Source of the DNA: Marinobacterium zhoushanense
GTDB lineage: Bacteria > Pseudomonadota > Gammaproteobacteria > Pseudomonadales > Balneatricaceae
Direction of reading: 5' to 3'
DNA length: 64,000 nucleotides
NCBI RefSeq assembly: GCF_014641945.1
Contig: NZ_BMIJ01000006.1
Span: forward strand, 1 to 64,000
Shown: positions 19,329 to 27,005 of the stretch, piece after piece
How positions within the stretch are numbered: position 1 is the first letter of the stretch
Layout: the number at the start of each line of letters is the position of its first letter
Made by a program: the position numbers and the translations under genes
Notes under the pieces: model-generated
What the model was told of the DNA's origin: nothing
The model's database searches: none
The model's input: only the letters and a program-made list of their open reading frames with translations

Positions 19329-20960
19329 ATGACTGGGCTGCACTCTGGCGTGACCGGTGAGGCGATGGAACTGCTCGGCGCCTACCATCGCCTGAGTAAG
19401 CACCGCCTCGATGGCTACGCACCGGGGCCGGAAACTCTGGACTGGGACGATCAGCCCAATGTATTCCGCCGCTTCGATGGCGCGCCGCGTATCGCGTTGC
19501 CGGTGGTGGACGACCGCGCCGATTCGGTGCCGGTGGAGGTGCTGTTCAGCGTCGAACTGGCGCCACAGCCGCTGAATCTGGCGTCACTGTCCCGTTTTTT
19601 GCGCTACGCCGGCGGATTGACCGCCTGGAAGGTGCTGGGGCCCGATCGCTGGTCTCTGCGAGCCAACCCCTCCAGCGGCAACCTGCATCCGACCGAACTC
19701 TATCTGCTGCTGCCCAGGACCGAGGCGTGGGACGCCGGGGTGTACCACTACGATGTACTGTCGCACTGCCTGGAGCAGCGTGTGGCGCTGCCGAGCGAAG
19801 CGGTGCCGGGCATCAGTCTGATCCTGACCTCGGTGCTGCAGCGCGAGGCGTGGAAGTATGGCGAACGGGGGTTGCGCTACTGCCTGCTCGATACCGGCCA
19901 TATGCTGGCCCAGTGCCAGGCTTCGGCGGCGATGCTGGGTTGGGCTGCGCAATTGGAGAGCATCGATCATCAGGCCCTGTGTCGATTGACCGGTATTCGC
20001 CGCGACGAGTACCACGGCGTGGAGGCGGAGTACCCGGAACTGCTGATCCGGATCGGTCAGGCCACTACCAACTACCAGAAATTGGCCGAGCAGTGCGAAC
20101 AGATGCCCGGCTGGAGCGGTACGCCGAGCAAGCTCGGCCCACGCTCGCCCTACGACTGGCCTGAGTGTCGCACCATGGCGCAAGCGTTCACCGCGACACC
20201 GAGTGCTCAGCTCGCGACTCGCGCTGAGGCAGAGGCGACCGACTCCAGCTGGTTCGGTGAGCGGCAGGCCGCCGAGGTGATCCTGAACCGGCGCAGTGCC
20301 CAGGGCTACAACCACGAGCGGGTGCTGTCCCAGTCCGAGTTCAGCGCGCTGTTGCAGCCACTGCTCGCGGGGCAGAGCCGGATGCAGTTAAACCCGGCCC
20401 AGCTGCACCTGCTGCTGTTCGTACACGGCGTAGAGGGCGTGCAACCGGGGATCTATCTGCTGCCGCGTTCGGAACAGGGTGAAATCCTGATGCACAGCGC
20501 GATCACGCGCTGGCCCGAGTGGCAGCCGGTCCGGCTGGTGAGTGGCGTGCAACTGATGCAGCTGAAAACCGCGAATACCCGCAAGGCGGCGGCCCAGCTG
20601 TGCTGTAACCAGATGATCGCGGCGGCGAGCGCCTGCACGTTGATGATGCTGGCGGAGTATCAGACGCCGCTGGAACAGCAGGGACTGGCCGGATACCAGC
20701 AGCTCTACCACGAGGCCGGTGTGCTGGGTCAGGCGCTCTACCTGAGTGCCACTGCCCTGGGCTTGAGCGGTACCGGCATCGGTTGTTTCTTCGACGATGC
20801 CGTGCATGAACTGCTCGGCATCGAGGGCGAGACGATGCAGGTGGTGTATGGATTCGCACTGGGTGAAGGGAAGCAGGATTCGCGGGTAACCGGTCTGTCC
20901 GGTTATCACCATCTTCGTGAGGTGGCAGATGTTGGAATCTCTACAGATCTCCATCGCTGA
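19329..20960 (+). CDS. SagB-type nitroreductase-fold dehydrogenase in the nif operon
   Basis: A 543-aa protein with two nitroreductase-like flavin domains (about 75-260 and 320-540). Motifs include RANPSSGNLHPTELYLLLP and ALYLSATALGLSGTGIGCFF. SagB-type enzymes oxidise azoline rings in peptide natural products, but no precursor peptide or cyclodehydratase gene is nearby, so that role is not implied. Similar genes follow nifQ in other diazotrophs; function unknown. The start at ATG 19329 follows GAGGAG and lies 4 bp after nifQ. The end overlaps the next gene by 32 bp. Confidence 0.8.
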   Translation: MTGLHSGVTGEAMELLGAYHRLSKHRLDGYAPGPETLDWDDQPNVFRRFDGAPRIALPVVDDRADSVPVEVLFSVELAPQPLNLASLSRFLRYAGGLTAWKVLGPDRWSLRANPSSGNLHPTELYLLLPRTEAWDAGVYHYDVLSHCLEQRVALPSEAVPGISLILTSVLQREAWKYGERGLRYCLLDTGHMLAQCQASAAMLGWAAQLESIDHQALCRLTGIRRDEYHGVEAEYPELLIRIGQATTNYQKLAEQCEQMPGWSGTPSKLGPRSPYDWPECRTMAQAFTATPSAQLATRAEAEATDSSWFGERQAAEVILNRRSAQGYNHERVLSQSEFSALLQPLLAGQSRMQLNPAQLHLLLFVHGVEGVQPGIYLLPRSEQGEILMHSAITRWPEWQPVRLVSGVQLMQLKTANTRKAAAQLCCNQMIAAASACTLMMLAEYQTPLEQQGLAGYQQLYHEAGVLGQALYLSATALGLSGTGIGCFFDDAVHELLGIEGETMQVVYGFALGEGKQDSRVTGLSGYHHLREVADVGISTDLHR

Positions 20961-21675
20961 GGTTGAATCGCTTCTGGACCGGGGCGAGGTACTGGTGCTG
21001 GACCTGCGCCAGGAGCTGGATTACGACCAGGCTCACCTGCCGCAGGCATTGCACCTGAATGATCGCAACATGACGTCGCTGCTGATGCGCACGCCGCGTG
21101 AGCGCACCGTGGTGATCTACTGCTACCAGGGCAGCAGCAGTATCGAGATGGCCAGAATGTTCAGAGAGTTCGGCTTCGAACAGAGCTACAGCCTGGCCGG
21201 GGGCTTCGCCGCCTGGATAGCGTTGAGTGGAGAAGGAGAAAGTAGCTTGAGTGTAAGCAGCGTGAACAACAGTGTCGATCAGCCCGGCGATCACGGCCTC
21301 ACTCAGTTGATGGTCGCGGCCCATCGCGGCGACAGCCTGGAGGTGGCACAACTGATCGCCCGTGGTGCCGATGTGAACCGGCGCAACGATGACGGTAACA
21401 ACGCACTCTGGTTCGCCTGCCGTGCCGACAGCCCCGACACCGTGCGCGAACTGATCCGCCAGGGCGTCAACGTCGACAACCAGAACCTGAACGCGGCTAC
21501 CCCGCTGATCTGGTCCAGTGCTGCGGGCAAGCGCGAGATGGTCGAGATGCTGCTGGCCGCCGGAGCCGACACCGAATTGAGAACGCTGGACGACTTTTCC
21601 GCACTGGATGTCGCCAGCAGCCGCCAAATCATGAAACTGCTGATGGCCACAACCCGCATTGCGGTTGGCCAGTAA
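20929..21675 (+). CDS. Rhodanese-ankyrin repeat fusion protein
   Basis: A 248-aa two-domain protein. The N-terminal rhodanese domain (about 1-105) has the active-site loop CYQGSSS, with catalytic Cys in the GlpE-like short form. The C-terminal part (about 120-245) has four ankyrin-type repeats (LMVAAHRGDSLEVAQLIARG, TPLIWSSAAGKREMVEMLLA). A nif-linked rhodanese (RhdN) is known in Azotobacter; the ankyrin tail suggests a partner-docking role. A sulfur-transfer function in cluster assembly is inferred. It begins inside the 3' end of the preceding gene. Confidence 0.83.
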   Translation: MLESLQISIAEVESLLDRGEVLVLDLRQELDYDQAHLPQALHLNDRNMTSLLMRTPRERTVVIYCYQGSSSIEMARMFREFGFEQSYSLAGGFAAWIALSGEGESSLSVSSVNNSVDQPGDHGLTQLMVAAHRGDSLEVAQLIARGADVNRRNDDGNNALWFACRADSPDTVRELIRQGVNVDNQNLNAATPLIWSSAAGKREMVEMLLAAGADTELRTLDDFSALDVASSRQIMKLLMATTRIAVGQ

Positions 21676-21689
21676 CCAGAGGACAGGCT

Positions 21690-22007
21690 ATGACCACCGA
21701 AGAGAAGATCCGCAAGCAACTGGCTGAGAACGCCGTACTGCTCTACATGAAGGGCACGCCGGATGAACCTAAGTGCGGTTTCTCCCGCAATGCGGTCGAG
21801 GCGTTGAAGGGGCTCGGCAACAGCTACGCCTTCGTCAACGTGCTGGAAGCGCCGTTCATCCGCGAGAAGCTGCCGAGTATCTCCAACTGGCCGACCTACC
21901 CGCAGCTGTTCATCAACGGTGAACTGATCGGCGGCAGCGACGTCATCGTGGCGATGGTCGAAGACGGCAGCCTGAAGCCGATGCTGGACGCCGTTGGAGG
22001 TGCCTGA
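21690..22007 (+). CDS. Nif-linked monothiol CGFS glutaredoxin
   Basis: A 105-aa Grx4/Grx5-type monothiol glutaredoxin with the CGFS active site (Cys29) and the glutathione-binding WPTYPQLFINGELIGGSD. These proteins carry glutathione-ligated [2Fe-2S] clusters and pass them to targets. It corresponds in position to Grx5-nif of Azotobacter. The stop overlaps the start of the BolA-like gene by 1 base (TGATG), which fits the well-known Grx-BolA partnership. Confidence 0.92.
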   Translation: MTTEEKIRKQLAENAVLLYMKGTPDEPKCGFSRNAVEALKGLGNSYAFVNVLEAPFIREKLPSISNWPTYPQLFINGELIGGSDVIVAMVEDGSLKPMLDAVGGA

Positions 22008-22273
22008 TGCTGACCAGTGACGTGGAAGCGATCGTGCAATCGGCGCTGCCGGATGCACAGATCGATGTCAGCGGTGAAGAGTGCAGTTTCACCCTGGCGA
22101 TCATCAGCGACACCTTCGAGGGGCAGAACCTGATGCAACGCCAGAAGGGGATCCTCACCCTGTTCGAACAACAACTCAAGAGCGGTCAGCTGCATGCGCT
22201 GACGATCAAAGCCTATACGCCGGCGCAGTTTGCCGAATTGCAAGACACCTATCTGGTACAGCTCGAATGCTGA
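22007..22273 (+). CDS. BolA family protein
   Basis: An 88-aa BolA/IbaG-type protein (VEAIVQSALPDAQIDVSGE, LAIISDTFEGQNLMQRQKGI). BolA proteins form [2Fe-2S]-bridged heterodimers with CGFS glutaredoxins. Its overlap with the glutaredoxin gene predicts a dedicated nif Grx-BolA pair. A single in-family position usually occupied by His/Cys is hard to assign by eye. Confidence 0.87.
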   Translation: MLTSDVEAIVQSALPDAQIDVSGEECSFTLAIISDTFEGQNLMQRQKGILTLFEQQLKSGQLHALTIKAYTPAQFAELQDTYLVQLEC

Positions 22274-22302
22274 TACCGATATAAACCATCGAGGTGATAG
22301 CG

Positions 22303-22518
22303 ATGAAACAGGTTAGCGCACACGAAAATCCGATCCAGGCACTGGATCAGTTTGAACACCTGGCCCATGAGTCCCAAAGCGGTCTCGGCCGTGGGCTGGC
22401 TCGCATCGCCATGCTGCTGGCCGCCGGGCGCTATTGCCGCCATCGCCATCTGTCGATCGGGCGCCAGTCCACCTTTCAGCGTAAATTGATGGATCAGGAG
22501 AGTCACCATGAGTACTGA
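22303..22518 (+). CDS. Small hypothetical nif-operon protein (71 aa)
   Basis: I do not recognise the family. It is a short, His/Gln/Arg-rich protein (MKQVSAHENPIQALDQFEH ... RKLMDQESHHEY) without signal peptide or membrane segment. GAGGTG lies seven bases before ATG 22303. The end overlaps the next start by 11 bp, the arrangement of a real coupled gene. Position in the nifB operon suggests an accessory role. Confidence 0.6.
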   Translation: MKQVSAHENPIQALDQFEHLAHESQSGLGRGLARIAMLLAAGRYCRHRHLSIGRQSTFQRKLMDQESHHEY

Positions 22519-22834
22519 TGAAAACATGTTCGACGACGAGTTCGTGGAAGCGACCAACAAACTGATCGAGATCGCCAACGAGATGGGCGGCAAATACGGC
22601 GATCACAAGATGGGCGTGGCTTTCATCTACGCTGCGGCACGCTTCAACGCCTACATCGCCGCAGGTAGCGTAACCAAGGCCGAGGAGCTGGTCGACAAGC
22701 GTGACAAGGCGGTGGAGTATTTCACCGATCGCTTCCGTCAGCTTTTCGACGGCAACCTGGCCGACTATATCGCCAACTTCGACCTGTACATGGGAGAAGC
22801 TGCCGAAGAGGCGTCAGCCGGAACGGCTCACTGA
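22508..22834 (+). CDS. DUF3144 family protein
   Basis: A 108-aa acidic helical protein with the DUF3144 core (MGVAFIYAAARFNAYIAA, KAVEYFTDRFRQLFDGNLAD). Function unknown. CAGGAGAG sits upstream of ATG 22508. It is the last plus-strand gene of the nif accessory run, converging on the EF-hand gene 33 bp away. Confidence 0.8.
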   Translation: MSTDENMFDDEFVEATNKLIEIANEMGGKYGDHKMGVAFIYAAARFNAYIAAGSVTKAEELVDKRDKAVEYFTDRFRQLFDGNLADYIANFDLYMGEAAEEASAGTAH

Positions 22835-22867
22835 TTGGCATTCTGGCGTGCAGCAGTGTCGGCCTGG

Positions 22868-23950
22868 TTATACCACGAGGTCGATCTGCTGCAGCGTACC
22901 CACCGACCCGTTTTCGCCTACGTACAGACCGCTTGAGCGGATCTGGCCACGTAACTCGTTGCCTTCGGTGTAGAGTGTAAAGGGTGTGCTGACCGAACCC
23001 AGGTAGATCGCACCGACATCCTTGTCTTTCAGGCTCGCATACTGATCCGCGCCTTCGGCACCCTGTATCCAGATCTTCAGCTGAGCGTAGACGCTGTCAC
23101 CCTCGTCGATAAAACCGTTGCCGTCTTCGTCGTAAGTCGCGAGGTCGGCGAAGCCGTTGCCGCTCAGCGCGCCGAACAGTTCGCGGCCGTCGGTTGCCTT
23201 GCCGTCGCCGTTTTTGTCCAGCATCAGCAGGCCGCTGTTGGAGGAGAGGGCGTTGATGCGATCCAGCTCGCCGTCGGCATCGATATCGAAGCTGAGCTGT
23301 TCGGCGCTAAGCTCGGCGGCGCTGCCATTGAAGTTGATCACCAGCGGGTCTTTCATCTGCACACCGGCGCTGATCACCAGGCTCTCGCGTTCAGTGTGGC
23401 TGTACTCCATCTGCAACTGCAGTTTGATATCGATGCTTTTCCCGTCTGTGGTGGTCAGCTTGCCGACAGCGGAGAAACGGCTGGATTCCGATATAGACTC
23501 CTCCCGGCTCCACTCATAGCGCATACCGGTCTGGCCCGGGGCGGATGAGGGCGGGGGAGAGTTGTTCGGCTGCTCAGCCGTCACCGCGTCGGTATCGGCG
23601 GTCAGTTGTCGGGCATCGAACAGCTCGACCTCACGGTTGCTGAGTATGCTGACGATGGCGGCCAGCAGGCGGATACGCGGCTCGGTGGTATCGATATCCT
23701 CGTCGGACTGTTCCGTTTCCACCGCGTTCGGCTTCGATACCGGCTGTGACGCAGGGCGCTCGATGCGGGCGGTAAGCGCCGAGGCCTCAAGCCGCAGATC
23801 CGCTTGAGTGTTATCACGGGTGACGCTGCCCGCTGCACGGACATTACCCTGGGCATCGGTTTCAAACCGCTGCAGGGATTCTCGCTCGTGTACCTGATGT
23901 TGGCGGTGGTGAGCGGCGCTCATGCCGATCTGGCTGCTGCTGATGATCAT
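22868..23950 (-). CDS. EF-hand calcium-binding conserved protein
   Basis: A 360-aa protein without signal peptide or membrane helix. The N-terminus (MIISSSQIGMSAAHHRQHQV ... RESLQRF) resembles a conserved gammaproteobacterial family of unknown function. The C-terminal third holds three Asp/Asn-rich EF-hand-like loops (DIDADGELDRI, DKNGDGKATDG, DEDGNGFIDEG), the last two with canonical D-x-D/N-G spacing. Calcium binding is therefore likely. No ribosome site is obvious at ATG 23950; ATG 23923 is an alternative. It may share a transcript with hmp upstream or be separate. Confidence 0.75.
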   Translation of the reverse strand: MIISSSQIGMSAAHHRQHQVHERESLQRFETDAQGNVRAAGSVTRDNTQADLRLEASALTARIERPASQPVSKPNAVETEQSDEDIDTTEPRIRLLAAIVSILSNREVELFDARQLTADTDAVTAEQPNNSPPPSSAPGQTGMRYEWSREESISESSRFSAVGKLTTTDGKSIDIKLQLQMEYSHTERESLVISAGVQMKDPLVINFNGSAAELSAEQLSFDIDADGELDRINALSSNSGLLMLDKNGDGKATDGRELFGALSGNGFADLATYDEDGNGFIDEGDSVYAQLKIWIQGAEGADQYASLKDKDVGAIYLGSVSTPFTLYTEGNELRGQIRSSGLYVGENGSVGTLQQIDLVV

Positions 23951-24038
23951 GGTTATTGACAGTTGAAGAACAGAGTCGAAGTTGTCGGCAGGGCTGGTTA
24001 ATTATTAAGCAGGAAAGAGGGGCTTTTTATCGGCGGTA

Positions 24039-24070
24039 GGGCTGGCCACAAGGGGAGGGATGGCCAGCCC
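24039..24070. repeat. Strong hairpin downstream of hmp
   Basis: A perfect 10-bp inverted repeat (GGGCTGGCCA / TGGCCAGCCC) with a 12-base loop lies 15 bp past the hmp stop. It has no T run on either side, so it may act as an mRNA 3' stabiliser or a weak terminator. Confidence 0.65.
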
Positions 24071-24084
24071 AATTACGCTAAAGC

Positions 24085-25260
24085 TTAGGCGAGTTCTTCG
24101 AGCGGGCCGAAGAATTCGTAACGGATCTGCTCCTTGGGCACGTTAAGCGCGTTCAGGCTTTGGTAGCAGCTCTGCATGAACGGCTTGGGTCCGAGGAAGT
24201 AGACATCCGGGCTCTTCTCCAGCGGCAACAGCGACGCCAGACGCTGCTGGTCGAAAAAGCCTGCGGCTACCTCCTGGTCATGGGGCAGGGGCTCACTGTA
24301 GCAGTAGCTGACATGCAGGTTGTCGTACTCCGCCTTCAGCTTGTCGACCAGGCCCTTGAACGCATGGCAGGCGCTGTTCAGGGCGCCGTGGATGAAATGC
24401 ACCTCGCGGCCCTTTTCCAGTGCCGGGCGCAGCATGCTGATGGTCGGCGTTACGCCGACGCCGCCGGAAAGCAGCACCAGCGGACGGTCGCTGTCGTTGA
24501 GCACGAAGTCGCCGCAGGGCGGGGTCAGCCGGACCCGATCACCCGGGTTCAGCGTGTCGTGCAGGTAGTTGGATACCCGGCCGCCGGCCTCGCGCTTGAC
24601 GCTGATCCGGTAGTAGGGGGTGTTCGGGCTGTCGGACAGGGAGTAGTTGCGACGGGTGGTTTCGCCGTCGATCTCCAGCACCAGGCTGGTGTATTGCCCC
24701 GGCAGGAACTCGGCGACCGGCTGGCCGTCGCTGGGCTCGAAGTAGAAGGAGGTGATCACCTCGCTTTCGCGCTCCTTACGCACCAGGCGGAACTCGCGTT
24801 CGCCACGCCAGCCACCCGGCTTCTGCTCGTTGGCCTGGTACACGCTCTCTTCGGCGCCGATCAGGATATCCGCCAGCTGCTGGTAGGCCTCGCCCCAGGC
24901 ATTCAATACCTCATCGGTGGCCACATCGCCGAACACCTCCTTGATCGCGGCCAACAGGCACTCGCCGACAATCGGGTAGTGCTCCGGCAGGATGTTCAGC
25001 GAGGCGTGCTTGTGCACGATCAGGGACACGGCATCGCCGAGCAGCTCCAGACGATCCAGGTTGCTGGCATAGGCGACAACCGCATTGGCCAGCGCCTGAC
25101 GCTGGGTCCCCTTCTCCTGATGGGCCTGGTTGAAGTACGCCTTCACCTGCGGGTAGCGACTGAACATCAGCGGGTAAAACACCTCGGTGATATCGCGTGC
25201 GTGCTCTTTAACGGCAGGCAGGGTGGCAGCGATGATTTCGCGGCTCTGGCTCGACAGCAT
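24085..25260 (-). CDS. hmp: Flavohemoprotein nitric oxide dioxygenase
   Basis: A 391-aa globin-reductase that converts NO to nitrate with NAD(P)H and oxygen. The globin domain (about 1-135) has the proximal heme region IVHKHASLNILPEHYP. A FAD domain (RRNYSLSD) and an NAD domain (SGGVGVTPTISML) follow, with the C-terminal YEFFGPLEEL of the family. Start at ATG 25260 with AGAGGAG upstream, rather than an in-frame ATG at 25317 that would overlap the promoter. It diverges from norR under a sigma-54 promoter with NorR sites, as for fhp/fhpR of Pseudomonas. In a diazotroph it would also protect nitrogenase from NO. Confidence 0.95.
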   Translation of the reverse strand: MLSSQSREIIAATLPAVKEHARDITEVFYPLMFSRYPQVKAYFNQAHQEKGTQRQALANAVVAYASNLDRLELLGDAVSLIVHKHASLNILPEHYPIVGECLLAAIKEVFGDVATDEVLNAWGEAYQQLADILIGAEESVYQANEQKPGGWRGEREFRLVRKERESEVITSFYFEPSDGQPVAEFLPGQYTSLVLEIDGETTRRNYSLSDSPNTPYYRISVKREAGGRVSNYLHDTLNPGDRVRLTPPCGDFVLNDSDRPLVLLSGGVGVTPTISMLRPALEKGREVHFIHGALNSACHAFKGLVDKLKAEYDNLHVSYCYSEPLPHDQEVAAGFFDQQRLASLLPLEKSPDVYFLGPKPFMQSCYQSLNALNVPKEQIRYEFFGPLEELA

Positions 25261-25318
25261 AACTAGCTCCTCTGGGTGTCCTCCCCGATATGGGGTAGTT
25301 GTTGTTTGCGTCGTCATA

Positions 25319-25334
25319 TGCGGATATCGTGCCA
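25319..25334 (-). promoter_or_regulatory. Sigma-54 (-24/-12) promoter of hmp
   Basis: On the minus strand TGGCACGATATCCGCA has the consensus TGGCACG -24 block and GC at the right ten-base distance, 59 bp before the hmp start. Confidence 0.85.
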
Positions 25335-25379
25335 GGCATCAAAAAAGCTTGATAATAGATGCATCTTTATAAATGCATT

Positions 25380-25390
25380 GTTAAATTGAC
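25380..25390. promoter_or_regulatory. NorR box 1 (GT-N7-AC)
   Basis: GTTAAATTGAC matches GT-N7-AC, 45 bp upstream of the hmp sigma-54 element. Confidence 0.7.
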
Positions 25391-25404
25391 CTCGGTTAAG
25401 TGTT

Positions 25405-25415
25405 GTTAAAATAAC
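25405..25415. promoter_or_regulatory. NorR box 2 (GT-N7-AC)
   Basis: GTTAAAATAAC matches GT-N7-AC and shares the GTTAAA half with box 1; centre 25 bp away. Confidence 0.72.
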
Positions 25416-25424
25416 AAGCAGGTT

Positions 25425-25435
25425 GTTGAAATGAC
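25425..25435. promoter_or_regulatory. NorR box 3 (GT-N7-AC), overlapping the norR start
   Basis: GTTGAAATGAC matches GT-N7-AC; centre 20 bp after box 2. It contains the first candidate norR start codon (25431), so NorR bound here could limit its own synthesis. Confidence 0.62.
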
Positions 25436-27005
25436 TGTTTTTTCCATGGCGGACTCGATGATCTCGGTGGTCGCGGATCTGTCTAGCCAGATGGCACCGG
25501 AGACACGCTTCGAGCGTCTGTTGGAGGCGCTGCTGAAAGCCTTCCCCGGCGATGCCGCGGCGCTGCTGCGGCTGAAGGATTCGGTACTGCTCCCCCTCGC
25601 CATCCGTGGGCTGTCCGATGACACCGCAGGCCGCGCTTTTGTGGTCGAGGAGCATCCCCGCTTCGCGCATATCCTGATGAGCCGGGAGCCGGTACGTTTC
25701 CCGGCCGACTCCGCGCTGCCCGATCCCTATGACGGACTGATCGATGCGGTGGAGGAGCCGCTGCATATTCACGACTGTCTGGGTGTGGCGCTCTATATCG
25801 ACGAGCTGCCCTGGGGCGTGCTGACACTGGATGCGCTGGCACCGGGTGCATTCGATGGGATCGATCCGCTTGAGTTGAGAGCCTTCGTGCGGTTGACCGA
25901 GGCCTCCATCCGCGTTTCCGAACTGATTCACTCCCTGCAGAAACGCTTTAACCGTGAGCACGAGGTGGCGCAGGTGCTGATTGCTGACCTGGGGCGCACC
26001 GACATTATCGGCGACAGCCCGTCGATCAAGGCGATGCTACGCGAGCTGGATGTGGTGGCGGCCTCTGACCTGTCGGTGATGATTACCGGCGAAACCGGTG
26101 TCGGCAAGGAGTTGGTCGCCCGCCATCTGCATGCAGCATCGGCGCGTGCCGATGCCCCGCTGGTGTACGTGAACTGCGCGGCGCTGCCGGAAAACCTGGT
26201 CGAGAGCGAGCTGTTCGGCCATACCCGTGGCGCCTTTTCCGGCGCGGCCGGTGCCCGGACCGGAAAGTTCGAGCTGGCGCAGGGCGGGACCCTGTTTCTC
26301 GACGAGATCGGCGAGATGCCTCTGGCGATGCAACCCAAGCTCCTGCGCGCGCTGCAGAGTGGCGAGGTGCAGCGGGTCGGCAGCGACCAGTTCCATCAGG
26401 TGGATGTGCGCATCATTGCGGCGACCAACCGCGATCTGGCGCAGGAGGTGGCACAGGGGCGCTTCCGCGCCGATCTCTACCACCGTCTCAGCGTCTACCC
26501 GATCCAGGTGCCGCCGCTGCGTGAGCGTGGCCGCGATATCCTACGCCTGGCCGGTCACTTTCTCGAGTTGAACCGGCGCCGCCTGGGGTTGCACGCCCTG
26601 AGGCTGGATAACAGCGCCCGTGAAGCGTTGCTGTGCTATGACTGGCCCGGTAACGTGCGCGAGCTAGAGCACCTGTTGAGCCGCGCCGTATTGCGTTTGA
26701 AAGCCGATTCCGGCGCTGGTGGGAGGGTGTTGAGCCTTACCGCCGATCTGCTCGACCTGCCCCAGGAGCGTGCCATTGAGGCGGCCCCCTCCAACACGGA
26801 TGACAACTTCACCTTCGTGACCGAGACTAGGACTCTGCGCGAGGCGACCGACAGCTTTCAGCGCGATCTGGTGATCGACTGCCTGGCCAAGTGTGGTTGC
26901 AATCGTGCCGCTGCCGCTCGGGAGCTGGGACTGGATCCGGGAAATTTCAATCGCCTGCTGAAGCGTTTGCAGATCGACGTAGCGGAGGTTAAAAGCGGTG
27001 CCTGA
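25431..27005 (+). CDS. norR: NorR, nitric oxide-responsive sigma-54 activator
   Basis: A 524-aa regulator: GAF domain sensing NO by a non-heme iron (about 20-170), AAA+ domain (Walker A GETGVGKE, Walker B-type FLDEIGEM) and Fis-type HTH (NRAAAARELGLDPGNFNRLL). The sigma-54 contact loop reads GAFSGA instead of GAFTGA, a conservative change. The EHPRFAHIL and RFPADSALPDPYDGL segments match NorR/FhpR. Start is uncertain: ATG 25431 lies inside a NorR box; ATG 25446 is the alternative and neither has a clear ribosome site. It activates the divergent hmp. The stop overlaps the HPP gene. Confidence 0.92.
   Translation: MTVFSMADSMISVVADLSSQMAPETRFERLLEALLKAFPGDAAALLRLKDSVLLPLAIRGLSDDTAGRAFVVEEHPRFAHILMSREPVRFPADSALPDPYDGLIDAVEEPLHIHDCLGVALYIDELPWGVLTLDALAPGAFDGIDPLELRAFVRLTEASIRVSELIHSLQKRFNREHEVAQVLIADLGRTDIIGDSPSIKAMLRELDVVAASDLSVMITGETGVGKELVARHLHAASARADAPLVYVNCAALPENLVESELFGHTRGAFSGAAGARTGKFELAQGGTLFLDEIGEMPLAMQPKLLRALQSGEVQRVGSDQFHQVDVRIIAATNRDLAQEVAQGRFRADLYHRLSVYPIQVPPLRERGRDILRLAGHFLELNRRRLGLHALRLDNSAREALLCYDWPGNVRELEHLLSRAVLRLKADSGAGGRVLSLTADLLDLPQERAIEAAPSNTDDNFTFVTETRTLREATDSFQRDLVIDCLAKCGCNRAAAARELGLDPGNFNRLLKRLQIDVAEVKSGA

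Noticed and set aside
19329..20960. Reading the SagB-type gene as part of a thiazole/oxazole peptide pathway
   Set aside because: No YcaO cyclodehydratase, precursor peptide or exporter is adjacent; the gene lies inside a nif operon where similar genes are known.
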